Shown here: one piece after another, positions 9,345 to 18,745 of the stretch
Numbering within the stretch: the stretch's first letter is position 1
How the letters are laid out: each line of letters starts with the position of its first letter
NCBI RefSeq assembly: GCF_004122095.1
Contig: NZ_SAWZ01000001.1
Location: 496,001-560,000, forward strand
DNA: 64,000 bases
From: Pseudoxanthomonas composti
Lineage (GTDB): Bacteria; Pseudomonadota; Gammaproteobacteria; Xanthomonadales; Xanthomonadaceae
Direction of reading: 5' to 3'
Made by a program: the position numbers and the translations under genes
Notes under the pieces: generated by a model
Databases searched by the model: none
What the model was told of the DNA's origin: nothing
The model's input: only the letters and a program-made list of their open reading frames with translations

Positions 9345-10076
9345 CGAACGCTCCCTTTGATGATAACCAAGCCGCACCGCGCGGCACGCCAATCTACGGG
9401 CGCGGGCATCGGCAGCGGGGCTCGGTCCGACCGAAGCGCGCTTGGGGCGACGGAACCGCTGGAATGCGAGGCGAGTCGGGGTGACGGCCCAGGCGCCCGC
9501 ACTTTCCCGGCGTTTGTGCGGGCTCCCGATACCAGCCAAAGAACATGGCGGGAGACCCCTGTCGGCGCCGTTGCCTCTCACCCAGTGGCGCCGATAGAAA
9601 TCTCGAACAGCTTCGAAAGCATCCTGTGGGAGCGGCTCTGCGTGGCCCCGGGCCATCAGCCGCGAAAGGGCCTTCCCGATAAAGCCCCTTCGCGGCTGAT
9701 GACCTGAGGCCAGTTAGAACCGCTCCCACGGCGCAATGCGAATGGCTCGATTGTGTACAAAGAAGATGAGTCGAAGTTCCCTTTGCCCTGAGCCGGCGTT
9801 GCGATCGTCCTGGTCGGTGTGAGGGCAGCATCTTCGAGTGCGCCACCCGCGCAACCGCGTAGTCGGAAACCTCAAGTTTCGATGCCTATCCCCGCGTCAT
9901 TCCAAAGCACAGCGCGCCGCGGACACCGCACCACCCCGACCTACGCGCACCGCAGGCAACATCTCTGCGGACATGCGGCGCTCATCCGGGACGAACGCTG
10001 TGGGTCTACAATCCGCGCCCCATTCCATGGCCGGCATGTCACCGCGACAGGCCGGCCGCCAGTTCCGAATTCCCCG
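9345..10076. other. Long intergenic region carrying one REP-like palindrome
   Basis: These 730 bases lie between two divergent genes and hold no credible ORF. The frames crossing it have no Shine-Dalgarno sequence and poor codon use. It contains the REP-like palindrome at 9626-9729, and presumably the promoters of the flanking genes. I saw no RNA gene or clear promoter. Confidence 0.4.
9626..9729. repeat. REP-like palindrome, long variant
   Basis: The ends are GTGGGAGCGG and CCGCTCCCAC. Inside is a second palindrome, with AGCCGCGAA and TTCGCGGCT around a CCTTCCCGATAAAGCC core. This copy carries extra bases in both arms compared with the roughly 67-bp copies at 20893, 26032 and 28498. The family is an extragenic palindrome likely mobilised by TnpA_REP-type enzymes. 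No such gene is in the window. Confidence 0.85.
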
Positions 10077-10739
10077 ATGAAGTTGCTTGCCCAGTGTGTG
10101 GTGCTCTATGCGCGTTGCCTCTGCGAAGTGCAGCCGCTGTTGGCCCCAGTGCGTGTGGCGACCAACCTCGAAGCCGCACCGCAGCTGATCCGGTTCCAAC
10201 GCTGCGCGGCCGATGCGGACCTGCATCTGGCGAGCCTGGACTGCGCCATCGCGGCCCTGCCCGAGCTGCAGCGCGGACTGCTGCGGCAGGCGATCCGCCA
10301 GGCCTGGCGCCCGACCCTGGCCGGCAGCGCGGCGGCCGATCGGGTCGGCGAGTGCCTGCTGTCCGGCGCTGCGCTCTCGCTCATGCCTGCAGGCGAGGGC
10401 GACGCACCGCCCTGGCAGGACAGCACCCTGGCCGCAATCGCCCTGCGCAGCCTGCGCTACGTGCTGCAGATGACCGAGACGCTGCCTGACATCAGCGCGG
10501 GTGCCGCGCTGCCCGGGTTCTCCAGCCAGCAGCATGCGGCGGCCTGGGGCCTGACGACGCTGCTGGAGGAACAGCAGGCCGCGCTCTGGGACGCGATGGA
10601 GAAGATCACCCCCGCCGATGCCGCGCTGCTGGCTCAAGCCGCGCAGGCGCAACTGGCCCAGGCGGTGGCCGGCAGTCAGGATGCGGAGATGCTGGCCTAC
10701 TTCGCCAGCGGCGTGTTCGCCGAGCGCGTCCACGCCTGA
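10077..10739 (+). CDS. Protein of unknown function (220 aa)
   Basis: This is a soluble, largely helical protein that begins MKLLAQCVVLYARCL and is rich in alanine and leucine, with no signal peptide or membrane helix. The upstream extension of the frame (to 9819) lacks coding character, so the ATG at 10077 is used although no strong Shine-Dalgarno sequence precedes it. The sequence has four or five amphipathic helices and several scattered cysteines. I do not recognise the family. It converges on the EAL-CBS-GGDEF gene and shares no obvious operon. Confidence 0.6.
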   Translation: MKLLAQCVVLYARCLCEVQPLLAPVRVATNLEAAPQLIRFQRCAADADLHLASLDCAIAALPELQRGLLRQAIRQAWRPTLAGSAAADRVGECLLSGAALSLMPAGEGDAPPWQDSTLAAIALRSLRYVLQMTETLPDISAGAALPGFSSQQHAAAWGLTTLLEEQQAALWDAMEKITPADAALLAQAAQAQLAQAVAGSQDAEMLAYFASGVFAERVHA

Positions 10740-10744
10740 GGCTC

Positions 10745-10764
10745 GCGCGCCGCCGCCGGCGCGC
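10745..10764. terminator. GC-rich hairpin between convergent genes
   Basis: A perfect 7-bp stem (GCGCGCC / GGCGCGC) with a six-base loop fills most of the 28 bases between two convergent stop codons. It lacks a T tract, so it is a terminator candidate on position and stability alone. Confidence 0.4.
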
Positions 10765-10767
10765 CGC

Positions 10768-12576
10768 TTATGCCGTGGTGTCCTGCGGCATCACGTACAG
10801 GCCCTGCTGGTGACGCTTGGCGTGGCGCTTGGCGCTGGCCGCCAGCGAGGCGATCTGCTCGGCGCCGGTGAATCGGCCCACGCCAGCGCACACGACCCCG
10901 ATGGCCAGGGTGGTCAACGCGAAGGTGGTGAAACGGCCGGCGCGGTCCTCGCCTTCGAACGCCCCGCGCGCCAGGTCCTGCGGCTCGAACAGCGCCTGGG
11001 CCGAGGCATTGAATTCGGCGACGATGCGCTGGCAGCGCGCCTCCCAGTCCTCGCTCTGCAGCAGCACCACGAAATCGTCCCCGCCGACATGGCCGACGAA
11101 ATCCCACTGCGGATCGGCATGGCGCAGCAGCGTGGAGGCCACCAGCTGGATCATGCGGTCGCCGCGAAAATACCCGTACTGGTCGTTGTAGGGCTTGAAG
11201 CTGTTGAGGTCGCAGTAGGCCGCGGCAAAGCGCTGCCGGCCCTCCAGCAGCCGGGTGATGTGCTCGGTGATGGGGATGTTGCCGGGCAGCAGCGTCAGTG
11301 GATTGGCGTAACGGGCCGCCTCGATGCGCAGTTCGGTGACCCGCCGCACCAGCGCCTCGGACGCGCCTACGCCGCGGTACCGCCCCTGCTCGGTGATGAT
11401 GAAGCCATCGGACAGGTAGCGCTGGTCCTCGCCCAGCAGGATCTGCGACATCTCATCGATGCTCTGTCCCACGTCGCACACCACCGGTGAGGCATGCATG
11501 TGCAGCACGCAGGGCTTCTTGCCGGTCAGCTCGCGGGCGAACGGCGCGGCCATGCGCTCGTTGAACACACGCCGGTTGAGCAAACCCAGCGGCTTGCCCT
11601 GCGCATCGACCACCGGCAGCGCCGGCAACTGCGGGTTGGCGCGGAAGATCTGCTCGGCGTCCAGGTTGGTGGCCAGGCTGGAGATGGAGGGCGCCTCGAT
11701 CAAAAGATGCGCCGCATTGATGCGGCGAAAGCCCGACGGACGCGTCTCCCGCGGGGGCACCGGCAGGCGCGCGCGACTGGACTGGAACACGCCCTCGGGT
11801 ACCTCCTGCGCGACGGTGAAGCTGGGCCGTCCCAGCAGGTAGCCCTGCGCGAAGGCGATGCCCAAGTCTTGGACGATGCGCAGGTCCTCAGGGCGCTCCA
11901 CGCCTTCGGCAATCAGCTCGGTCCCCAGGCTCTCGGCCACCGACACCAGCGCCTTGACGATGCTCAAGCGCCCCTGGCTGTCGGCGATGTGGTGGATCAG
12001 GTACTTGTCCAGCTTGACGAACTCCGGCGCCAGCTCGTGCCAGAGCTCGAAGTTGGAATGGCCATTGCCGAAATCGTCCAGCGCGATGCGCACACCGGCC
12101 GCGCGCAGGAAGCCCAGCGCGTGGGCCAGCTCGCCGGCGTTCTCGACGATGTCGCGCTCGGTGATCTCGATGACGAAGCGCCCCAGGTCATGACCCGAGC
12201 GCTGCAGCGTCTCCAGCACCTGCTGCGGGCGCAGGGTGCTCTGCAGGATGGCGTGCGCCGACAGATTGACCAGCAGGCGCCCACCCGTCGAGAAATCGAA
12301 CTGGGCCGCTGCCTGACGCGCGGCCAGCACCTCCACTTCGCCCAGGCGCCCATCGCGGCGCGCCTGATCCAGCACAAGTAGCGGCGACGCCCCACCTTGC
12401 GGGCGCATCAGCGCCTCGTGCGCGACCACCCGCTGCGTGCTCAGCCGCACAACGGGCTGGAAAGCCATCTGGAACTGCCAGGGCGGGCCCGACGGCATCG
12501 CCGGGGCGGATGCCTCCATCGCGACGTGGAGGCCCTGCGTCGACGACGGCTCAGCGGCGGGTCTTGCGTTTGGCAT
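10768..12576 (-). CDS. EAL-CBS-GGDEF cyclic di-GMP protein
   Basis: This 602-residue cytoplasmic protein has an unusual order: EAL first (about residues 30-270), a CBS-pair region (about 290-425) and a C-terminal GGDEF (about 440-600). The EAL domain keeps HEALMRP, VNLSAH, EITERD, LDDFGNGHSN, VKLDK, AEGVE and a QGYLLGRP end, so phosphodiesterase activity is plausible. The GGDEF motif is GGDDF near residue 497, usually compatible with cyclase or GTP-binding function. CBS pairs bind adenine nucleotides in other proteins, suggesting that this one links nucleotide status to c-di-GMP. That link is inference. The frame can also start at a TTG at 12591; the ATG at 12576 is preferred. No neighbour suggests a partner. 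Confidence 0.92.
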   Translation of the reverse strand: MPNARPAAEPSSTQGLHVAMEASAPAMPSGPPWQFQMAFQPVVRLSTQRVVAHEALMRPQGGASPLLVLDQARRDGRLGEVEVLAARQAAAQFDFSTGGRLLVNLSAHAILQSTLRPQQVLETLQRSGHDLGRFVIEITERDIVENAGELAHALGFLRAAGVRIALDDFGNGHSNFELWHELAPEFVKLDKYLIHHIADSQGRLSIVKALVSVAESLGTELIAEGVERPEDLRIVQDLGIAFAQGYLLGRPSFTVAQEVPEGVFQSSRARLPVPPRETRPSGFRRINAAHLLIEAPSISSLATNLDAEQIFRANPQLPALPVVDAQGKPLGLLNRRVFNERMAAPFARELTGKKPCVLHMHASPVVCDVGQSIDEMSQILLGEDQRYLSDGFIITEQGRYRGVGASEALVRRVTELRIEAARYANPLTLLPGNIPITEHITRLLEGRQRFAAAYCDLNSFKPYNDQYGYFRGDRMIQLVASTLLRHADPQWDFVGHVGGDDFVVLLQSEDWEARCQRIVAEFNASAQALFEPQDLARGAFEGEDRAGRFTTFALTTLAIGVVCAGVGRFTGAEQIASLAASAKRHAKRHQQGLYVMPQDTTA

Positions 12577-12913
12577 CTTGCATCCGATCAAACGTGGGCG
12601 CCGCTTCGATCCACCGCAGGTGCGGGCGAACGCGCACGAAGTACGCGCCTGGAATCTAGGACGGGCGTGGGCGAGTGAACGACCTGATCGGGGGAGGAAT
12701 CACAGGCTTGGTGGCATCCTGCCTCCACAGCGCCTCCTGGCACCGCGCGATTACAGCGTTGCCGCATGACAGCAGAAAGACACGCAACGCCGACACGCGC
12801 CACCTGCTCGGCTCGCCCGGCTTCCAGCGAAAAGTCTGGACACAACGCCCAGGCCGCAGGCCCGGCTCAAGCCCGGATGGAATGACCCCACAGATAGCGC
12901 GCACGGAGGTATC

Positions 12914-13159
12914 AAAACCGGGGTCAGAGTGCAGTTTCCCAGCCGACTCAGGGGCCGGCGCAGCCCCTGCGGAAGCGAAAGTGCACTCTGACCCCGCTTC
13001 GGTGATCGGTTCGACACCGCGCGACCCGCACGCGCCGAGAAATAAGCTGAGCGGATGCCCTAGCTATAGCCGGGGTCAGAGTCTAGTTCTTGGCTCACTG
13101 CTCGCAGCACATGACGCGGGCGTTCCTGGTGCGAAAAAGTGCACTCTGACCCCGGTTTT
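12914..13159. repeat. Inverted-repeat element with GGGGTCAGAGTGCA termini
   Basis: A 246-bp stretch is bounded by perfect 20-bp inverted repeats: AAAACCGGGGTCAGAGTGCA at 12914-12933 and its complement at 13140-13159. Two further copies of the core lie inside, at about 12977-12996 (reverse) and 13070-13091 (forward, diverged), so the element looks like two nested inverted-repeat units of about 85-90 bp. There is no ORF of note inside. It is probably a non-autonomous mobile or REP-type element. I recall this core near IS200-like/TnpA_REP genes in related genomes but cannot verify that here. Confidence 0.75.
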
Positions 13160-13168
13160 GCCTTGACG

Positions 13169-15159
13169 CTAGCCGCTGACGCCGACGCTGTTGTTGCTGC
13201 GATCCGCGTCCGGCAGCTTGTGGTCTGGATCGATGCTGACCTTGAGCAGTTTCTTGGTCGTCGGGAAGGTCAGCTCCGGGGTGCTGCGCTGGATCCAGGT
13301 TTCCACCGGCAGGCGGCGGTCCTCATGCGTGCCATCGGCGTAGTCCAGGCGCACGGTGGCTGGCATCACCAGCTTCTGCCTGGCCACCAAGGCCACGGTC
13401 ACGCCCTTGGCCGGGTCGCCCTCGACGTACCGGGCCGAGGTCACGCCCAGATCAAGCTGCCAGTTGTTGAAGTACCAGCCGCGCCACCACCAGGACAGGT
13501 CTTCGCCCGCCTCGCTTTCCATGAAACGGAAGAAGTCCGATGGCGTCGGGTGCCGGTAGGCCCAGGTGGCGATGTACTTGCGGAACGCCGGGTCGAAGCG
13601 TTCCGGCCCCAGGATCTGCTCGCGCAGCAGCACCAGGCCCAGGGCGCCCTTGAAGTAGGTCACCGGGTGGCGGTACTTCTCGGCCGTGGCATCGGCGATG
13701 TCCATCAGCGTCGGCGCGCTGGCATCGGCCAGGGTGGGCAGGATCTCCTCGACCGGGTTCCCACCCTTGGGGGCGTACTCGCTGTCGCGCTTTGGCGCGT
13801 ACTCGCCGTGGTTGAACGCGTCGGACGCGTAGACATCGATGAAGGTGTTGAAGCCCTCGTCCATGAACGCGTGCCGGCGCTCGTTGTTGCCCACGATCAT
13901 CGGAAACCAGGTGTGGCCGATCTCGTGCGCGGTGATCCAGAACAGCACGTCCTTGTCGTCCTCGTAGCCGTCGAACACGATGCCCGGGTATTCCATGCCG
14001 GCACCATGCCCGCCCAGGTTCACCGCCGCCGGCCAGGGATAGGGATACCACTGCGAGAAGTGTTCGATGGCGCCCTTCACGTACTCGGTCGAGCGGTTCC
14101 ACTTGTCCGCGCCCACACCTTCGACCGGATACACCGACATGGCCAGCGAGGTCTTGCCATCGGGCAGGTTGATGCGCGCGGCGTCCCAGACGAAGGCCGG
14201 CGATGCGGCAAAGGCGACATCGCGGGTGTGCTCCATGTGGAAGCGCCAGGTCTGGGTGCCGCTGCGCGTGGGCCGGCTGGCCGGGTCGGTGACTTCGGCC
14301 GGCGTGCGGATGAGCACGGTGCGGTCGCTGCCGGCGGCCTGCTTCAGCCGCTGCTGCTGGGTGGCGGTCAGCACCTGCGCGCCGTTGACCAACTCGCCCG
14401 AACCGGCCACCAGATAGTCCCACGGCACGGTCACCGCGTAATCGAAGCTGCCGTACTCCAGGTAGAACTCCGCGCCCAGGTAGGGCTGGGTATCCCAGCC
14501 GCGCAGGTCGTCATAGACCGCCATGCGCGGGTACCACTGCGCGATCTCGTAGATGTCGCCGTGCTTGGTCGGCGTCACCGCGGTGCGCCCGCCCCAGGTG
14601 CCGGGCACGGTGTAGCGGTAGTCGACGTGCAGCTCGGCTGCTGGCCCTTGCCTGCCAGCGCCCGCGGCAGGTCCACGCGCATGCGCGTGTCATCGATCAG
14701 GTAATTCACTTGCTGCGGCTTGCCGCCGCCTTGCGAGACCGAAACGCGCGCGATCTGGTAACCCTCGGTGGTGTTCTTGCGCCGCCAGGGCATCGCCGCA
14801 CCGGCGCGCGAGTCGGCGCGGTAGAGGTTCTGGTCCATCTGCAGCCACAGCACGTCCAGCGCATCAGGACTGTTGTTGGTGTAGGTGATGACCTCCTGCC
14901 CGTGCAGCGTGTGCGTGGCCGGGTCGATCGTGGCCTGCAGGTCGTAGTCGGCCCGGTTCTGCCAGAACAGCGGGCCGGGCTTGCCGGCGCCACCGCGCAC
15001 GGCCGTGGCCGGGGTCGGCAACTGCAGCGGGGCGAAGGCCTCCAACGGGTCGAAACCGACAGACGACGCCGGCGGCGAGGCGGCCTGGGCAGCAGGCAGG
15101 CAGGCGGTGGCGGCCAGCCACAGCGGGGCAAGAAACAGGCGAGGGACGCGTGCGGACAC
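13169..15159 (-). pseudogene. M1-family metallopeptidase interrupted by a frameshift
   Basis: Two overlapping frames together encode one exported zinc aminopeptidase-like protein. The first runs from a GTG at 15159, with signal peptide ending PAAQA, to about 14640. The second continues from there to 13169. It carries the HEIGHTWFP zinc motif followed by the downstream glutamate in FMDEGFN, as in family M1. The break is near 14636-14642 on the minus strand: CAGCAGCCGAGCTGC reads through in phase only if one base is added, which would restore a continuous AELHVDYRYTVPG. A GTTGGAG Shine-Dalgarno lies before the GTG. A single-base deletion could be a true null mutation or a sequencing error. The rest of the coding sequence is intact, so the damage, if real, is recent. 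Confidence 0.85.
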
Positions 15160-15488
15160 GGCGCGGCTCCAACGGTGGGGGGGGGCCACCGGTTTAGCAT
15201 CCTGACAATTCTGAAAGGAGGGCCAGAGGTCACGCCCGGCTCGGGGGCCTGGACGGTGCGCTGGAAAGCCGTTCCACCACCGGACTGCGCAGTAGGGCTT
15301 GGCATGGAGCCGCTTCCGCTGACGTATCACTGCCGCAGGCATCGCATCCCCTGGCCAAGGCAATCCCCCACCGCGATCTGCCGTTCCCCATGCAAGATGC
15401 GGTCCGTGACGGGGTCGATTGCCGCTGATTCCAGGAGGGCGTATTGTATTTTGCACTACGGGCACACTTTCCATCAGGAGCTACCCCC
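15160..15488. promoter_or_regulatory. Divergent intergenic region; probable promoter/operator of the toxin-antitoxin pair at its right end
   Basis: This gap separates the peptidase gene from the toxin-antitoxin pair. A (G)9 run lies at 15177-15185. The only AT-rich patch, TATTGTATTTTGCACTAC at about 15443-15460, sits about 30 bases before the antitoxin ATG, where an autoregulated promoter/operator bound by the ribbon-helix-helix antitoxin would be expected. AGGAG at 15476-15480 is the antitoxin ribosome-binding site. The operator role is inferred from position. Confidence 0.45.
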
Positions 15489-15791
15489 ATGCCCCGCACT
15501 GCCGAACGCAAGGACCATCCGCTTTCGATGCGGCTGCCTGAGGCCGACATCGCCATCATTGATCGCGCCGCGGCCCTGCGTGGACGCTCGCGGACCGATT
15601 TCGTGCGGGAGGCTGCCGTGCGCGCCGCCGAGGAGGTCATGATGGAAACGCTGCCTGTCCGGATGAGTCAGGAAGGGTTCGACGCATTCATCCAGGCCCT
15701 GTCCGGCCCGGCAACTGCGGTGCCCGCGATGGTCGAGGTACTGCGGCGCCCTGCGCCCTGGGAGCAGGGTGGCGGCGACGTCGGAAACTGA
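15489..15791 (+). CDS. tacA: DUF1778 (TacA-type) antitoxin
   Basis: This 100-residue protein has a ribbon-helix-helix DUF1778 domain in its first two thirds. The beta strand 'HPLSMRLPEADI' is followed by the helix pair ending RTDFVREAAVRAAEEVM. The C-terminal segment would wrap around the toxin. It neutralises the acetyltransferase encoded immediately downstream and represses its own promoter in characterised homologues such as Salmonella TacA. AGGAG seven bases upstream supports the ATG at 15489. Only three bases separate its stop from the toxin start, so the two are translated as a pair, antitoxin first. Confidence 0.88.
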   Translation: MPRTAERKDHPLSMRLPEADIAIIDRAAALRGRSRTDFVREAAVRAAEEVMMETLPVRMSQEGFDAFIQALSGPATAVPAMVEVLRRPAPWEQGGGDVGN

Positions 15792-15794
15792 GAG

Positions 15795-16304
15795 GTGAGG
15801 CTTTCCGGGCCTGAGCCCCTCACCGCCTCCCACGACCTGGCGGGGTTCTCGTGCGGCAAGCCGGGGTTGGACCGCTGGCTGAGGGCTCGCGCGCTCTCCA
15901 ACCAGAACGAGGGCTTCACGGCGGTGATGGTAGTCCGCGAGGACAACCGGGTGGTCGGCTACTACGGTCTTGCGCCTACCGCCATCGTGCCCGGGCAGCT
16001 GCCGCGCTCGATCCGGACAGGGCAGCCGCCCGATCCCGTGCCCTGCCTGCTGCTGGGACAGCTTGCGACCGATGAACGCTGGAAGGCACGAGGGATCGGC
16101 ACTGGGCTGCTCAAGCACGCATTGCAGCGCTGCGTGGTGGCGGCCTCGCTGGTCGGCGGCAGGGCGCTGGTGGTCAACGCGGTCGACGCGGAAGCGGCGG
16201 CTTTCTGGAGCCGCCGCGGTTTCATCGCGACCAAGGACGACCCGTGGGTCCTGTTCCGCTCGCTCGCCGACATCGCAGCCTCGCTCGATCAGGCCCGACG
16301 GTGA
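15795..16304 (+). CDS. tacT: GNAT-family (TacT-type) toxin, Tyr-to-Trp variant
   Basis: This is a 169-residue GNAT acetyltransferase. TacT-family toxins acetylate the amino group of charged aminoacyl-tRNA and stop translation. The fold markers are visible: VVGYYGLAP on a central strand, QLATDERWKARGIGTGLL carrying the acetyl-CoA loop RGIGTG, and the C-terminal 'AAAFWSRRGF' segment. In Salmonella TacT the last motif reads NFY and its Tyr is needed for activity. Here it is Trp. I recall related homologues with FW, so this may be a subclass rather than a dead toxin. It starts at a GTG three bases after the antitoxin stop. Confidence 0.87.
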   Translation: MRLSGPEPLTASHDLAGFSCGKPGLDRWLRARALSNQNEGFTAVMVVREDNRVVGYYGLAPTAIVPGQLPRSIRTGQPPDPVPCLLLGQLATDERWKARGIGTGLLKHALQRCVVAASLVGGRALVVNAVDAEAAAFWSRRGFIATKDDPWVLFRSLADIAASLDQARR

Positions 16305-16352
16305 AGCCAGCGCAGCGGCCGACGCTTGCCCTGCGATGACAGTGAGGCGGTT

Positions 16353-16575
16353 GAGGAACGAGTGGAGAGGAACGAGGAACGAGTGAGAGCAACCCACTGG
16401 CTGGCACTCGTTCCTCGTTTTCACTTCTCCCGCTGGGTTCTCATTGGAGATGGCGGCCTCAGGCAGTCGAGCACGTCAGAGCGGGCAGCGGTCCCGGCCA
16501 ACAAGGAACGCGTGAAAAGCGACCACGCCGCTCCCACTCGTTCCTCTCCGCTCGTTCCTCGTTCCTCGTTCCTCG
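16353..16575. repeat. Inverted heptad-type simple repeats
   Basis: Runs built from GAGGAACGA units at 16353-16388 are answered by complementary CTCGTTCCT units at about 16535-16575. A 22-base stretch of the two arms matches with a single mismatch when inverted. The arms enclose about 150 bases lying just past the pyrB stop. There is no ORF inside. A long stem could form in RNA or DNA. Confidence 0.7.
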
Positions 16576-16581
16576 CCCCAC

Positions 16582-17526
<945 letters not shown>

Positions 17527-17548
17527 GGTGCGAAAGGTCTGCAGGGAG

Positions 17549-17998
17549 TCAGGTCAGGGGAGTGGCGTCGTCGGGCGCGGCCAGCCAGCGCTCCACGATC
17601 ACCGCGGCGGCCACCGCATCCAGCGCGGCCGCATCGCGGCGACGCTTGCGCCCGGCGGCCCGGTCCACGGCGAAACGCTCGGCCGCCTCGATGGAGCTGG
17701 CGCGCTCGTCGATCAACACCACCGGCAGCTTGTAGCGCTGCTGCAATTGGCGGGCGAAGGCGTGGGCGCGCTTGCGGTTGGGCTGGTCGCCGCCGTCCAG
17801 GGTCATGGGGTCGCCCACCACCAGTCCGTCCGGGCGCCATTCCTCGCGCAGCTTGTCCAGCGCGCTCCAGTCCGGGCCATTGGCATGCACATCGACCACG
17901 GCCAGCGCGCGTGCGCCCACGCCGTAGGCGCTGGCCACGGCCACGCCGATGCGCTTGTTGCCCACATCGAACCCCAGCACGGTGCCGTCCACCTTCAT
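17549..17998 (-). CDS. ruvX: Putative pre-16S rRNA nuclease (YqgF/RuvX family)
   Basis: This 149-residue RNase H-fold protein is of standard family length. Visible motifs are VLGFDVGNKRIGVA at the N-terminus with the first catalytic aspartate, VVGDPMTLDG in the middle, VVLIDERASSIEA with the second acidic position, and a C-terminal DAVAAAVIVERWL. In characterised bacteria YqgF matures the 5' end of 16S rRNA. The ATG at 17998 is preferred over one seven codons upstream. The gene sits between yqgE and pyrB in the same orientation, an arrangement common in gammaproteobacteria. Confidence 0.95.
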   Translation of the reverse strand: MKVDGTVLGFDVGNKRIGVAVASAYGVGARALAVVDVHANGPDWSALDKLREEWRPDGLVVGDPMTLDGGDQPNRKRAHAFARQLQQRYKLPVVLIDERASSIEAAERFAVDRAAGRKRRRDAAALDAVAAAVIVERWLAAPDDATPLT

Positions 17999-18083
17999 GG
18001 CTTTACCCCACGCCAGCACCGACAGGTCCGCGCCAGGCCCCCGCCAGCGCCGCCGCGACCGCTTCGCGCGTGCGCGCCTGGCC

Positions 18084-18650
18084 TCATGCGTGGCCGCTGT
18101 AGTCGGTCATCAGGCTCAGGTCCACGCCGATGCGGCCGGCGGCGGCCTGCCAGCGACGCTCCAGCGGCGTGTCGAACAACAGCTCGGCATCGGCCGGGGC
18201 GGTCAGCCAGCTGTTCTCGCCCAGCTCGTATTCCAGCTGCCCCGCGCCCCAGCCCGCGCAGCCCAGGGCGACGATGGCATTGGCCGGCCCGTGGCCGGCG
18301 GCCATGGCCTCGAGGATGTCGCGCGAGGTGGTCAGGTAGAGGTTCTCGCCGATCTCCAGGGTGGAGTCCCACTGCGTGGGGCCCTCGTGCACCACGAAGC
18401 CGCGCTCGGGGTGCACCGGCCCGCCCTGCAGCACGGCACGCGCGCGCAGGACCTCATCGCCGGTATGCAGCTCCATCTGGTCCAGCATCTCGCCCAGGGT
18501 GAAATCCGAAGGCCGGTTGATCACCAGGCCCATCGCGCCATCGGCATCGTGCTGGCAGATCAGGGCCACCGAGCGGGCGAAGTTGGGGTCGCTCAGCGCC
18601 GGCAAGGCGATGAGGACCTGCTTGGCGAGCGGGGCGGGATCGAGATTCAT
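18084..18650 (-). CDS. yqgE: YqgE/AlgH family protein
   Basis: This 188-residue cytoplasmic protein belongs to the UPF0301 (YqgE/AlgH) family. The sequence has the typical [16 protein letters not shown] start and the LVINRP, GGPV and GWGAGQLE motifs. Its biochemical role is not settled. AlgH was named for an effect on alginate regulation in Pseudomonas, and the conserved position next to ruvX is the main clue. A longer frame from 18728 overlaps the inverted repeat and the tag promoter region and is rejected. It is first in the yqgE-ruvX-pyrB cluster and divergent from tag. Confidence 0.94.
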   Translation of the reverse strand: MNLDPAPLAKQVLIALPALSDPNFARSVALICQHDADGAMGLVINRPSDFTLGEMLDQMELHTGDEVLRARAVLQGGPVHPERGFVVHEGPTQWDSTLEIGENLYLTTSRDILEAMAAGHGPANAIVALGCAGWGAGQLEYELGENSWLTAPADAELLFDTPLERRWQAAAGRIGVDLSLMTDYSGHA

Positions 18651-18665
18651 GTGCCGTATTCTAGA

Positions 18666-18716
18666 GCGTGTGCTGGATGAGGTGGGTTGGTCGTCGCCTC
18701 GAAGTCCAGCACACGC
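18666..18716. promoter_or_regulatory. Inverted repeat between divergent yqgE and tag
   Basis: Perfect 12-base arms, GCGTGTGCTGGA at 18666-18677 and TCCAGCACACGC at 18705-18716, flank a 27-base loop in the 95-base gap between the two starts. The repeat could be a regulatory site for both genes or a fortuitous stem. No regulator gene lies nearby. Confidence 0.45.
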
Positions 18717-18745
18717 GCTCGCCCTCACCCGTGAAACCCGACGCC

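Noticed and set aside
12675-13166. Frames in the inverted-repeat region after the EAL-CBS-GGDEF gene
   Set aside because: They run through the GGGGTCAGAGTGCA element and lack any ribosome-binding site or coding character.
13139-14704. A 521-codon frame antisense to the M1 peptidase
   Set aside because: The minus-strand frame has HExxH, the downstream Glu and a plausible signal peptide. The plus-strand frame begins inside a repeat element.
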